From positions 1 through 64,000 of the forward strand of contig CAZXBG010000003.1 in the NCBI GenBank assembly GCA_964638865.1: a stretch of DNA of 64,000 nt. The letters run 5' to 3'. Shown here piece after piece: positions 1 through 9,063 of this stretch; within the stretch, counting starts at the first letter, position 1, and the number at the start of each line of letters is the position of its first letter. This stretch comes from UBA7236 sp964638865. Lineage in GTDB: Bacteria; Bacteroidota; Bacteroidia; Chitinophagales; BACL12. A model generated the notes under the pieces. That model saw nothing but the letters and a program-made list of their open reading frames with translations, was not told the DNA's origin and ran no database searches. A program made the position numbers and the translations under genes.

Positions 1-3
1 CGG

Positions 4-55
4 CTTTGCGGCTTTGCGAGAAAAAATAAAAAAGGTTTCACGCAAAGGCGCAAAG
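4..55. repeat. REP-like imperfect inverted repeat
   Basis: Two 15-base arms, CTTTGCGGCTTTGCG at 4-18 and CGCAAAGGCGCAAAG at 41-55, are reverse complements except for one central mismatch, separated by a 22-base A-rich loop. Each arm is itself a doubled CTTTGCG unit. Arrangements like this recur as intergenic REP-like elements in Bacteroidota, but only one copy is visible here and the window starts inside its flank. It lies downstream of the nuclease gene and could act in 3' end formation. Confidence 0.55.
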
Positions 56-176
56 AAAAATAAAATGTAAATAAATTATCGGTGCCATTAATATAATTCT
101 CTGTGGATTAGGAGGATGATTTTGCACCATTCATAGGATGATTAATGATGTAGGGAGTTCTATTTACATCTCAAGA

Positions 177-1160
177 TCAATGATCGTCATCCTTAAAGGT
201 TCCTTTAGTTTCTCCCTTTTTAAATGCGTTATCCAACTCTTCCATTTCTTTTAATTCGGCTTCTGTCCAGGCGCGAATTTCAATTCCGGTGAGGTTGGGT
301 TTGCCGGCATTGATCCAGGCAGTGAGATAAAAACTTCCCAGGGTAATAATAGATTCACGCATTCTTCGTTCCACCATATTGTTAAGCATTTGGTTGTATT
401 TTTCGGTATATTCTTTAGAATAAACACGAACGGTAGAAGCTCCACGCGTTTCATAACTATATTTTTGATCAGATGGAAATTCTGCATTTAATTGTTTTTC
501 CATTCCTAAAACAGAATCAACCATAGAGTGACTTTGCAAAACAATTTCCCAAACCTTTGCATTAATGTCGGGAATAAATTCTGCTTTGCCGGTTAAATAA
601 TCAAAATTTTCTCCCATCATTTCCGGAATTCTCGATTCCCAAAATCCATGAATTCCAACCTGATTCGTTTTTTGACCGTTATAATTTTCGGTGCAATGTA
701 ACGGAACATGTGCATCTCCAACATAATGCCCAAGATCGGCGGAGGTTTTTAAAATATAGTTTACATCTTTGTCCTGAAACGCCTTTGTTAAACGATACAT
801 CATCCTTTCAATATGCCAGGGGACTATTCCATAAGCATTTAAACTATCCTCAGAAAATTTCACTACTGCATCATTCCACTTTCTTGGAATTTCGGGAAAA
901 GGAGATTCTCCGTAGTGGTCAACATCAATATAATGCCGTGGCGCTTCTTCGGCAAAAGCATATCTTCTTTTATCGGGATCAACAGCGTGTTCAGAAATAT
1001 AATCGATATAGGGTTTATAAAAACCGAAGAGGTCTTCCGGCAAGGTATATAATGCCATTTTATTGATGCGCTGATGTCCCCAAAATCCCCAAGGCGCTGG
1101 TGCAGATGCAAAAGTTATTGCTACAGAAAGAAGGAGGGATAAACAGATTATCTTTTTCAT
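177..1160 (-). CDS. Secreted S1/P1-type zinc-dependent nuclease
   Basis: Predicted extracytoplasmic single-strand nuclease or phosphodiesterase of the S1/P1 family (327 aa), which cleaves RNA/DNA using three zinc ions. Residues 1-20 form a signal peptide. The nine metal ligands of P1 nuclease can be matched by spacing: W24 and H29 (WGFWGH, like WGALGH in P1), D61 and H76, H145/D149/H155 (HYVGDAHVPLH) and H171 with E175 (HGFWE). The last ligand is Glu where P1 has Asp. The C-terminus ends in a charged tail without a T9SS sorting domain, so a periplasmic location is likely. It appears monocistronic, with no partner gene. The family call is fairly safe; substrate (RNA, DNA or 3'-nucleotides) is not determinable. 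Confidence 0.82.
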   Translation of the reverse strand: MKKIICLSLLLSVAITFASAPAPWGFWGHQRINKMALYTLPEDLFGFYKPYIDYISEHAVDPDKRRYAFAEEAPRHYIDVDHYGESPFPEIPRKWNDAVVKFSEDSLNAYGIVPWHIERMMYRLTKAFQDKDVNYILKTSADLGHYVGDAHVPLHCTENYNGQKTNQVGIHGFWESRIPEMMGENFDYLTGKAEFIPDINAKVWEIVLQSHSMVDSVLGMEKQLNAEFPSDQKYSYETRGASTVRVYSKEYTEKYNQMLNNMVERRMRESIITLGSFYLTAWINAGKPNLTGIEIRAWTEAELKEMEELDNAFKKGETKGTFKDDDH

Positions 1161-1248
1161 GATTACATTTATAAAGAAACAAGATTAACAAATTTTATCG
1201 AAAATTTGCAATCTGCTCGTTTTGAGGTCTTTGGGAATTTGTTTTCCG

Positions 1249-2424
1249 TTACTCCTTATTCAACACATCCAAAATTATTGTGCAGGCTGTATTTATTTCC
1301 TCCTCTGAAATTATCAATGGAGGTGCTATGCGGAGACAATTGGCAGCAAATAAGAACCAATCTACCAATAATCCTTCTTCTATTAATTTTTTATTCAGCG
1401 CCAAATTGAATGCATCGTTTTCAAATTCCACTGCAATGAGCAAACCACAATTGCGCATCATTTTTATTTTTGGATGGATTAATTTTTCTTTAAATAATTG
1501 CGAATTTTTTTCTACCTGTGCAATTAAATTAAGATCTGTTAATTCTTGCGCCGCTGCCAATCCTGCAGCACAACAAACCGGATGTCCGCCAAAGGTTGTA
1601 ATATGTCCGAGAAAAGGATTTTGGGTGAATACCTGCATAATTTCGCGTGATGCAATAAATGCTCCAAGCGGCATTCCTCCTCCAAGTGCTTTTCCTAATA
1701 ATAATACGTCAGGAATAATATTAAATTTTTGAAAGGCAAATAAATTTCCTGTTCGTCCAAAACCTGTCTGACATTCGTCGAACATTAATAATGCTCCTAC
1801 TTCAGCACATTTTTTTCTGATGTGTAATAAATAATTTTCTTCCGGTAAAATAACTCCTGCTTCTGCCTGAATGGGTTCCATTAAAACACAGGCAGTTTTT
1901 TCGGTAATAAAATGAATATCTTCAAAACTATTATAGTTCAATATTCTGTTGTCTGGAATTAAAGGGCGAAAACTATTTTTTCTCTCTTCTGTATTTCCTG
2001 TACTCAAAGCACCCATAGTACTTCCGTGATACGAATTTTTAAAAGAGATCACCTCTGTTCTTCCTGTATATCTTTTGGCGAGTTTTATTGCTCCTTCTAC
2101 CCCTTCAGAACCGGAATTTGTAAAATATACAGCATTCAGATTTTGGGGTAAATGATCTGAAAGCCATTTTGCATATTGCACCTGCGGCGCTTCAATAAAT
2201 TCTCCATACACCATTACATGCATGTATTTATCGAGTTGTGAAATAATCGCTTCCTTAACCTTTTTATTATTATGACCGATATTACTCACAGCAATTCCGG
2301 AGATAAGATCGAGATATTTTTTCCCTCGGACATCATATAAATAACATTCCTCAGCATGATCTATCTCCAACATTAAAGGATTTTCGCTGGTTTGGGCGAC
2401 GTGGTTCAGAAAAAGATTGCGCAT
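1249..2424 (-). CDS. Class III PLP-dependent aminotransferase (ornithine/acetylornithine aminotransferase-like)
   Basis: A 391-aa cytosolic fold-type I aminotransferase of the class III (subgroup II) type, which moves an amino group from a terminal amine or omega-amino acid to an oxo-acid using pyridoxal phosphate. Visible landmarks are the cofactor phosphate loop NSGSEGVEGA, the DECQTGFGRTG segment with the PLP-contacting Asp, and the Schiff-base Lys in LLGKALGGGMPLGAF. Length is normal for the family. No arginine or proline pathway genes are adjacent, so the substrate is open: ornithine, acetylornithine or another omega-amino donor are all possible. The start ATG sits 4 nt after a TACCTTTA box, which fits a very short leader or none. 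Confidence 0.8.
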   Translation of the reverse strand: MRNLFLNHVAQTSENPLMLEIDHAEECYLYDVRGKKYLDLISGIAVSNIGHNNKKVKEAIISQLDKYMHVMVYGEFIEAPQVQYAKWLSDHLPQNLNAVYFTNSGSEGVEGAIKLAKRYTGRTEVISFKNSYHGSTMGALSTGNTEERKNSFRPLIPDNRILNYNSFEDIHFITEKTACVLMEPIQAEAGVILPEENYLLHIRKKCAEVGALLMFDECQTGFGRTGNLFAFQKFNIIPDVLLLGKALGGGMPLGAFIASREIMQVFTQNPFLGHITTFGGHPVCCAAGLAAAQELTDLNLIAQVEKNSQLFKEKLIHPKIKMMRNCGLLIAVEFENDAFNLALNKKLIEEGLLVDWFLFAANCLRIAPPLIISEEEINTACTIILDVLNKE

Positions 2425-2428
2425 GGGG

Positions 2429-2436
2429 TAAAGGTA
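2429..2436 (-). promoter_or_regulatory. -7-like box of aminotransferase gene
   Basis: On the minus strand the sequence reads TACCTTTA, 7 of 8 matches to the Bacteroidota -7 consensus TAnnTTTG, and lies only 4 nt upstream of the ATG at 2424. If used, the transcript would begin at or next to the start codon. Confidence 0.4.
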
Positions 2437-2483
2437 AGATTTATAGGATAAGAGTGTTACCGTTAATAAATAATCTTCCCTAA

Positions 2484-4043
2484 TTAATTTATTATCTGAA
2501 GTTTAACATTGCCCAAATTCACTGCTCCGTACGTTAAAACCGCCTCGTAAATTCCAGCCGCCAGATTCTTTTTATATATATTAAACCGTATCACCTCACC
2601 CTGATTTTGCACATAAATATTTGCATATCGGTCAAACAGTTTACCGGTGATATCGTAAATATTCAATTGCAGCTCCTCACCGGGTATTATTGTAAAATTA
2701 GTGGGTATTGTAATTTCTACAGTAGAGGTATTTGATACCGGATTGGGATATATTGTAAAAACCGTATTCGCATTATTTATAGGATCTATTATAGGTGTAC
2801 CATCACATCCGGGAATGAGGCAGCCCATGCTGTCTAACCTTACCAACCACATCATAGATTGCGCAACATCATCAATTTCTTTTACACCCATTCCAGAAAT
2901 TACATATCCTTTGTCAGGCATTTGTCTAAAATCATAAAAGTAGTGTTCTGAAGTTGGATATTCTGTATAGTCTCTTTCCCATAAAACTGTTCCATTGCTG
3001 TCGAGTTTAATGATATATCCATTCGTGATATAAGAATCATTAACTATCTTGTGACCTACAGCAACTATACTACCATCATCAAAGGTTCTGAGTGTATAAA
3101 AATATTTAAAATATACGTCATTTAAAAAAGTGCGCCATATAAAATTACCACTTGTGTCCATTTTACCGATATAAGAAACGTAAGGATCGTCACCGGCATT
3201 TATTACCGTATCCAAATATTGACGAACGATGAAAGATTTTTGATTTTTTGCAACTTTTACTTGGATTTCTGAATCGTAGCCGGTTGTTCCGATCACTTTT
3301 GAGAAATAGGCATTACCATTTAAATCTGTTTTATAAAATTTGCCGTTTCCTAAATTATCAGCACCATCATTAAATACAATACCACTTGATATAACACCAG
3401 AGTTTTTAAAAAATTCCAATAATCCTGCCAGTTCAACATGGTAATCATTACCTTCTTTTTGGTCCCAAATAATATTTCCAGCCGTGTCAGTACAAACCAA
3501 ATATGCTTTTGCAACACTCAAAAGTGTATCTCTAGTAGCATGTCCTGCATAAATTCTATTCAAAACAGAATCGTAAATCAATTGCGCAAATTCGGTATAT
3601 CCATCTCCTATAAATTGTTTTGTATAAAGTGTGTCTCCATTTAAGTTGTATTTATATATTATGCCTAAATGTTCTGAATTCATAGGTGGAAATAATGTGT
3701 CATATTTTGATTTATACCCTGCTACAATTATGGTTTGGGAACTCAGAAATTCAAATCCTCCTGCATAACCTTCGCGCCAGGTATAATACAAATTACCTTC
3801 GATATTTTTTGAAAGAATTTGGTTTCCATTCAGATCAGTTTTTAAGAAGAATTTGTTGGGGATCAGATATGCTTCTATAAATGATGCCCCCCTTCCTGTA
3901 ACGTAAATACTATTGGTATCCAAGGCGATGGAAAGACCTAAAGTAGTATATGGATAATTCCAGTATAATTTTGAAAAAGTTGTTTGTCCGGAAACAAATG
4001 TGGTCAAAAACAAACTACAAAATATAGTGAATGTTAAACGCAT
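2484..4043 (-). CDS. T9SS type A sorting-domain surface protein with propeller-like repeats
   Basis: A 519-aa secreted protein with a signal peptide at residues 1-19 (cleavage after VSG). The body holds several repeats of the form 'K-x-D-x-x-G-N-x-x-W', for example KTDLNGN, KMDTSGNFIW and KLDSNGTVLWERDY, which resemble the beta-propeller-like repeats common in Bacteroidota outer-surface proteins. The last ~85 residues are a T9SS type A sorting domain: YPNPVSN opener, NIYDITGK core and LAAGIYEAVL near the end. It should be exported through the outer membrane by T9SS and anchored or released there. It starts 9 bp after the stop of the 1332-aa surface protein gene, so both are likely in one transcript. 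Molecular function unknown. Confidence 0.8.
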   Translation of the reverse strand: MRLTFTIFCSLFLTTFVSGQTTFSKLYWNYPYTTLGLSIALDTNSIYVTGRGASFIEAYLIPNKFFLKTDLNGNQILSKNIEGNLYYTWREGYAGGFEFLSSQTIIVAGYKSKYDTLFPPMNSEHLGIIYKYNLNGDTLYTKQFIGDGYTEFAQLIYDSVLNRIYAGHATRDTLLSVAKAYLVCTDTAGNIIWDQKEGNDYHVELAGLLEFFKNSGVISSGIVFNDGADNLGNGKFYKTDLNGNAYFSKVIGTTGYDSEIQVKVAKNQKSFIVRQYLDTVINAGDDPYVSYIGKMDTSGNFIWRTFLNDVYFKYFYTLRTFDDGSIVAVGHKIVNDSYITNGYIIKLDSNGTVLWERDYTEYPTSEHYFYDFRQMPDKGYVISGMGVKEIDDVAQSMMWLVRLDSMGCLIPGCDGTPIIDPINNANTVFTIYPNPVSNTSTVEITIPTNFTIIPGEELQLNIYDITGKLFDRYANIYVQNQGEVIRFNIYKKNLAAGIYEAVLTYGAVNLGNVKLQIIN

Positions 4044-4052
4044 AGCAATAAG

Positions 4053-7000
4053 TTATTTTACCACAACAATCTGTTTGCTGAGTGGTGAACAGCCATTACA
4101 AATTACATTTCCGATATACATTCCCGGTTTCAGAATTGTATTATTTAATTTGATGTAATTCAAATTATCTCTTAAAGGGAATGAAGTAATAACTCTTCCC
4201 TGTATATCGGTGATAAGGAATTTAGTATTATCAGAAATATATTCCAGATTTATTTCCACTATACTGCCATTAGCTACAGGATGGGGATAAATTTGGATAC
4301 TATTAATTTCCGCTTCAGGATATAGAGCTTTAATAATGCGTAACTCCTCTTCCGTAACTTCTTCATTTAAAGGATTAATAGGTTCTTCATAATTAACACC
4401 CGATAATAATTCTAAAATTAATTTAGCCTGAATGCCTCCTCTATCGTTTTGGATAGAAAGTGTTTTAATGACCTCAATTTGTTCTGTATCCAACTGTAGC
4501 CATGTTAATGTATCTTCAGCCAAACGGTTAGAAATATTTAATAGATCTATACTAAAACCTTCCTCACCCAACGTTTCCGATCCTGCCATTCCATTAACTA
4601 TATCTTCCGCTGAAACATAATCTGCAGAGTCAAGGTCTATTTGTGTCATAATACTTTGTGCGAGTAAACTAGAATCGCTTACTAACAATACATATAAACT
4701 GTCGTTAAACGCCGATTCCATATAATAACTCGCAAGCATATTAAATTGTATATCGGAAAGAAAATCATCATAAAGTTGGCCGGCAGTTTTAGCATACGTA
4801 TAAGGATTATAGGTTAAGTTCATTTTATTTTCTTTAACCGGTAAATTTGCATTCGGATTTGCCATCCTTTCGCCACTTCCTCCTGATGTAAAATTTGTAA
4901 CGCAATACTCAGTTGGCCAATCTTCTAGGTTAAAAGCAATGGCATCACAACCAGTTTCATCTCCGTCTCCATCCGGTTTCGGATCTACGGAATTGGAATA
5001 AATAGCGGGTGCTGCAAAGGGTGCGGTAACGGGATTATCATCTTCATGAAAAGTATATTTATAATAATTAGCAGTATTGATGTCCGCAGAGGTTTTAATC
5101 TGATTATCCAGATCGGTAAAGGTAGGATCGGTAAATAAATTATTTGCCGGAGTTGCATCGCCACCACAGGCCCCCTGATTTTGTTTCATGGTTGCAGTAG
5201 TGCTTCCGGAAATAAGGGAGATATCAAATTTATTGTCTATGTAGGTATTACATTTGAATTCTAAACCGGTGGTGGTATTTCCATTATTACCTTGTGCCCG
5301 ACTTGCATATTTTAAATCGGTGAAAGTATTGCGGTAAATTATGTTGTTTGATGTACCGCTTTCATTTAATACAATACCTGCCTGACTGTGCGGATGATCG
5401 GCTCCTGATCCGGTAAATATATTTTCTTCGACGCCATAACCGGTTGATGCATCAAGATATAAACCATATGTGCTCTTTGAAGGTAGAGTGAAAGTATTGC
5501 GATTTGCTTCGGCGAGAGATGTGCCACCTAAATAAATGCCTTTACCATTATCTGCAAATACATTACCATCAATTGCAATATTGCTCGATAGCGTTGTGTA
5601 TTGAGCAGCATACACACCTGCATACAGATCTGTAAAATAATTAGGATCGCTGCTTGTGCCTCCGGTTGTGTTAAAACTATTCGGATTATCATTTGCCGTA
5701 AAAGTTGCATTTAAACTGTAAATGCCCATGCCTCTGTCAGTACCATCATAAATAGTACTGCTAGTAGTATTTTCAAAAGTATTGCCCCTGAGTGTAACAT
5801 TTTTTACCTGAATCATTTCAATATGTGTAATTGGTTTTTCAATTTCATCCAATAATGCCAAACCTGTGGAAAAATTACAATTGCGCATAAAACTTACATT
5901 TGCCTTATTAAATGGCCAGAAAAAAACATCAATACTATTATTGTAAAAGTTCGCATCATCTGCAATTAATATACCGCCGTTGTAATCCGGGTAATCTTCT
6001 GTTGCAGGTGAAAAACCTAAGGTAACTCCTTGTCTGGCATTTTTAATCGTTGCTCCGTCTGACATCACTACAATTCCATGTTTATCATCATAAACGTAAT
6101 AACTGTTATACACCAAAGAAGCTGTAGTAGGGTGGTTTTCATCGTATGTTCCTTCCACATAAATTCCTTCCCACATGGTACCACATTCTGCATTTCCGGT
6201 TAATATAGCCTCATCCTCAATAACAAGTCTTCCGCCTCTTTTTACAAGAATATAAGTAGGTTGATTATCTGCTTTTGAATCGGCAAATTGAATGATAGCT
6301 TCATTTGTAATGGTTAATGTCGCGTCGTCTTGTATCTCAATAATACCACGCACTTTTTTGTTCGCACTCCAAGTAGTGTTTGAACTGATCGTATTTACAC
6401 CTGTAACATTAATATCACCTGAACCGGTATCATAAGTTACATATCTATTACAATCATTGTATGTTTTAATAACCAGATCGTCATCAAAATTTTTTGAATT
6501 ATTTCCGGCTACGATCAATCCGTGATCTTCAGCCTCAACTATATGATAAACACATTCCATTCTTTTAATATCATTAGGAAAATAAGTGCCATACCCATCG
6601 GTAATAGGATAGGTAGAATTCCATTCCATAACATCACTTGCATTAAATTTTGCAATGTATGCATCCGCATTCCAAACACGGGTAAATTCATAATCAAAAC
6701 TAGCGGTTGTACCGGGGTAATATGTTATATTTTCTGCGTCATTGCAGTCTACATAAAAATCCTCAACATGTTTGGTGGAAGTAATAGCAAAACCTCCATC
6801 ATAAGTATTTGTAATGCCAATTTTTAAATCAAAAGTAACTAATCTGGTTGCCGGTGACTCCACGACTGGAATTGTATTTTCCCACGACATAGATCCTGAT
6901 AAATTAATTCTATAAACTTTTCCAAGTGCTTCTGCTTTTATAGACTGAACATCATCTGATCGCTTAACTAAGGCAGCGACCAAAAGGTCGTCGTTATTTA

Positions 7001-8051
7001 CAACCATTTGGTAGGCGACGGAGTTAGAAATACTAAGCGCTTCTTCTAAACAATTTTCGGTATGCTCATCTATATCGCTATCACCGGTTGTGAGGGTATT
7101 AATTTCAAAATCATCAATTTCATTTCCTTCGTCATCTAATTTTATGATATTAATTTTTCCATGTCCGGGGGTTGCATCGTCATACAACTTAGTACCGGCG
7201 GCATAATAATAATCATCATACTCTAAAACTGTTGTACCTTTTGAACTGTTAAGTCCGGCATCAATAATTGTTTTACTCCAAATTAAACTCAAATCATCTT
7301 TGTCAATTTTAATTATACAAGCTTTACTCAATTCGCCATCTGTCACATAACCGACAATTATCAAATTATCATCCTCTGCATCCTGAATAATGTCATAGGC
7401 CTGCGAATTTGAAGCATTTGCTGACATAATAGCCTCTAATCCATACAATGCTTCTGCTTGCATTTCTCCTTCTTCATCTGTTCGCATAACATACATTAAT
7501 TTGTAAGGCGCAACCGGCGTAGGATCACAATCCAGCACAGGCAGAACTTCACCTTCTGTCTCCCCAAACTCGTAATAGGAAATTTCCTCTCCACCATCAA
7601 AATAAATATATCCCCCACCAACGTATCCGGTTTCATCTTTTAGCTGAATACCAGCCCTAAAGGCTCCAAAACCACTGGTGTATACTTCATACCATTCCAC
7701 ATTACCATTTTTATCCATTTCTGCAATTTTGGGATAGTTGCATCCTACCTCATAACCGGTCCGCTCAAGATGTTCTATTTGAATATCACCAACTCCACAA
7801 TTAAAACATTCAAAATCTCCGTTATCATTTACATAAGAGCTAAATCCGAAACCCGCATACCCATCGAGCGTTTCATCTTCAAAATACGGTATGAAATCAT
7901 AATACCAGTCTTCACCGGATTCACTTTGTGGTTCTGTTTCCATGCCTAGCCAATGGTCTTTTGACCAATGCATACCGGGTCCATTTATTGTTTGGGCAGG
8001 CAATATTGTGGTAATTAAATTAAATCCGATGTTAATTAAAAGGAATGTCAA
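4053..8051 (-). CDS. Large T9SS surface protein: propeller-like repeats plus right-handed beta-helix
   Basis: A predicted 1332-aa secreted protein. A hydrophobic signal-like stretch at 1-19 ends in LPAQ. Residues ~20-560 carry repeats like those of the downstream 519-aa protein (IIKIDKDDLSLIWSK, NIIKLDDEGNEI). Residues ~560-1000 look like a right-handed parallel beta-helix with many short Asn/Thr-rich rungs (GNTFENTTSS, RNTFTLPS, IYRNTFTDL). The C-terminal ~80 residues are a T9SS type A sorting domain (IYPHPVANGS, ITDIQGR, LKPGMYIGNV). Start uncertain: the open frame begins at a TTG, and the only nearby ATG (8078-8080) is out of frame across a 9-C tract; a tenth C would join them. Adhesin or polysaccharide-binding roles are possible but not shown. 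Confidence 0.75.
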   Translation of the reverse strand: MTFLLINIGFNLITTILPAQTINGPGMHWSKDHWLGMETEPQSESGEDWYYDFIPYFEDETLDGYAGFGFSSYVNDNGDFECFNCGVGDIQIEHLERTGYEVGCNYPKIAEMDKNGNVEWYEVYTSGFGAFRAGIQLKDETGYVGGGYIYFDGGEEISYYEFGETEGEVLPVLDCDPTPVAPYKLMYVMRTDEEGEMQAEALYGLEAIMSANASNSQAYDIIQDAEDDNLIIVGYVTDGELSKACIIKIDKDDLSLIWSKTIIDAGLNSSKGTTVLEYDDYYYAAGTKLYDDATPGHGKINIIKLDDEGNEIDDFEINTLTTGDSDIDEHTENCLEEALSISNSVAYQMVVNNDDLLVAALVKRSDDVQSIKAEALGKVYRINLSGSMSWENTIPVVESPATRLVTFDLKIGITNTYDGGFAITSTKHVEDFYVDCNDAENITYYPGTTASFDYEFTRVWNADAYIAKFNASDVMEWNSTYPITDGYGTYFPNDIKRMECVYHIVEAEDHGLIVAGNNSKNFDDDLVIKTYNDCNRYVTYDTGSGDINVTGVNTISSNTTWSANKKVRGIIEIQDDATLTITNEAIIQFADSKADNQPTYILVKRGGRLVIEDEAILTGNAECGTMWEGIYVEGTYDENHPTTASLVYNSYYVYDDKHGIVVMSDGATIKNARQGVTLGFSPATEDYPDYNGGILIADDANFYNNSIDVFFWPFNKANVSFMRNCNFSTGLALLDEIEKPITHIEMIQVKNVTLRGNTFENTTSSTIYDGTDRGMGIYSLNATFTANDNPNSFNTTGGTSSDPNYFTDLYAGVYAAQYTTLSSNIAIDGNVFADNGKGIYLGGTSLAEANRNTFTLPSKSTYGLYLDASTGYGVEENIFTGSGADHPHSQAGIVLNESGTSNNIIYRNTFTDLKYASRAQGNNGNTTTGLEFKCNTYIDNKFDISLISGSTTATMKQNQGACGGDATPANNLFTDPTFTDLDNQIKTSADINTANYYKYTFHEDDNPVTAPFAAPAIYSNSVDPKPDGDGDETGCDAIAFNLEDWPTEYCVTNFTSGGSGERMANPNANLPVKENKMNLTYNPYTYAKTAGQLYDDFLSDIQFNMLASYYMESAFNDSLYVLLVSDSSLLAQSIMTQIDLDSADYVSAEDIVNGMAGSETLGEEGFSIDLLNISNRLAEDTLTWLQLDTEQIEVIKTLSIQNDRGGIQAKLILELLSGVNYEEPINPLNEEVTEEELRIIKALYPEAEINSIQIYPHPVANGSIVEINLEYISDNTKFLITDIQGRVITSFPLRDNLNYIKLNNTILKPGMYIGNVICNGCSPLSKQIVVVK

Positions 8052-8056
8052 ATTAA

Positions 8057-8065
8057 GGGGGGGGG
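8057..8065 (-). repeat. Homopolymer of nine C (coding strand) at start of 1332-aa surface protein gene
   Basis: Nine G on the plus strand. On the coding strand, an ATG at 8080 followed by AGCACATTCACT enters this tract and runs into a TGA shortly after it; with one more C (or two fewer) it continues in frame into the long ORF. This is a candidate phase-variation tract or a base-calling error. Confidence 0.7.
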
Positions 8066-8329
8066 AGTGAATGTGCTCATAGCCTGATTATTTGTAATTA
8101 ATAAAGGTATAAAAAAATATATTGATAACTACAAATTATTTTGTCATTTTTTTTAAAATTTCGAGAAATATTAGGTAAAAATGTAACTCTTTTGCAGAAA
8201 TAACCATTAGTGTGAGAAGTGAAAATTACTTAAAAAAACAGGTTCTCCTATTATTTGAGCAAGTTTTTGGCGGTTCAATGTTACATTACCAGGCTTTTAA
8301 ATGGGATATTTTTACAGTGGCACACTCCT

Positions 8330-9061
8330 CTACGCCCAAACCTTCGTCCCTTCCGTACAATTCTTACAAATATCAATTTCTCCCCTGCCTTTTAATAAAG
8401 CGGTTCTGAATTTGTGATATTTTCCGCCCTGCCATAGATGCTTAAATGTAGTATCTTTTAAATCGCCGAGTTGGTGGGTGGCATCTTTATCAAAACAGCA
8501 GGGGACAACAGTGCCATCCCAGGTAATTACGCAACTGTGCCATAATTTCCAGCAGTGATTCGCCATTTTATTTTTAATGGAATAGGTGCCATTATTATTT
8601 TGCTGATATCGGGAATAATAATCTATGGTAGGAATTAAATTACTGCCATTTTCGTAGTCGTAAATTTGTGCGGTTTTAAATGCAACTTCATCTACCCCAA
8701 TTTCTTTNNNNNNNNNNNNNNNNNNNNNNNNNNNNNNNNNNNNNNNNNNNNNNNNNNNNNNNNNNNNNNNNNNNNNNNNNNNNNNNNNNNNNNNNNNNNN
8801 NNNNNNNGTCTCTTTAAAAAAATCTTTTTTTAACATTCCTGTTGGGCGCGTAAATGAACGCAACCCGCTCGGGCATTCCGGACAACGCAAATTACAGGAA
8901 GTAGTGGGTTCAAAAGATAATGAAATTGGCAAACCCCACTGCACCGGTTTTTTGCTCCACATGGAATAATAATAACTCGATATTACTTTACTCATATTCC
9001 AAACTCTGCGTGGTGTGAGTTTAGAAGCATAATTAAGGGAATCGGTTATACTAAAAGGCAT
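8330..9061 (-). CDS. Radical SAM/SPASM-domain protein, interrupted by scaffold gap
   Basis: A probable radical SAM enzyme with a C-terminal SPASM-type iron-sulfur domain. The N-terminal part has the CxxxCxxC cluster motif (CNLRCPECP) that binds the 4Fe-4S cluster and S-adenosylmethionine. The C-terminal part has clustered cysteines (NHCWKLWHSC, VVPCCFDKD, ICKNCTEG) typical of SPASM/twitch auxiliary clusters. A 100-N scaffold gap of unknown true size removes the middle; the frame happens to stay open through it, so the 243-residue length is not meaningful. The family is usually ~330-380 aa. Its start is 2 bp from the preceding exported hypothetical gene, itself 5 bp from pheS, so the three form an operon. 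Substrate unknown; peptide or sugar-modifying roles are typical for this type. Confidence 0.75.
   Translation of the reverse strand: MPFSITDSLNYASKLTPRRVWNMSKVISSYYYSMWSKKPVQWGLPISLSFEPTTSCNLRCPECPSGLRSFTRPTGMLKKDFFKEXXXXXXXXXXXXXXXXXXXXXXXXXXXXXXXXXXKEIGVDEVAFKTAQIYDYENGSNLIPTIDYYSRYQQNNNGTYSIKNKMANHCWKLWHSCVITWDGTVVPCCFDKDATHQLGDLKDTTFKHLWQGGKYHKFRTALLKGRGEIDICKNCTEGTKVWA
8708..8807. other. Scaffold gap of 100 N
   Basis: Exactly 100 unresolved bases, the conventional placeholder for a gap of unknown length. It falls inside the radical SAM gene. Confidence 0.98.
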
Positions 9062-9063
9062 AA

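Noticed and set aside
6522..6827. Plus-strand ORF inside the 1332-aa gene
   Set aside because: Antisense shadow with low-complexity Ile/Cys-rich product; no start or promoter signal.
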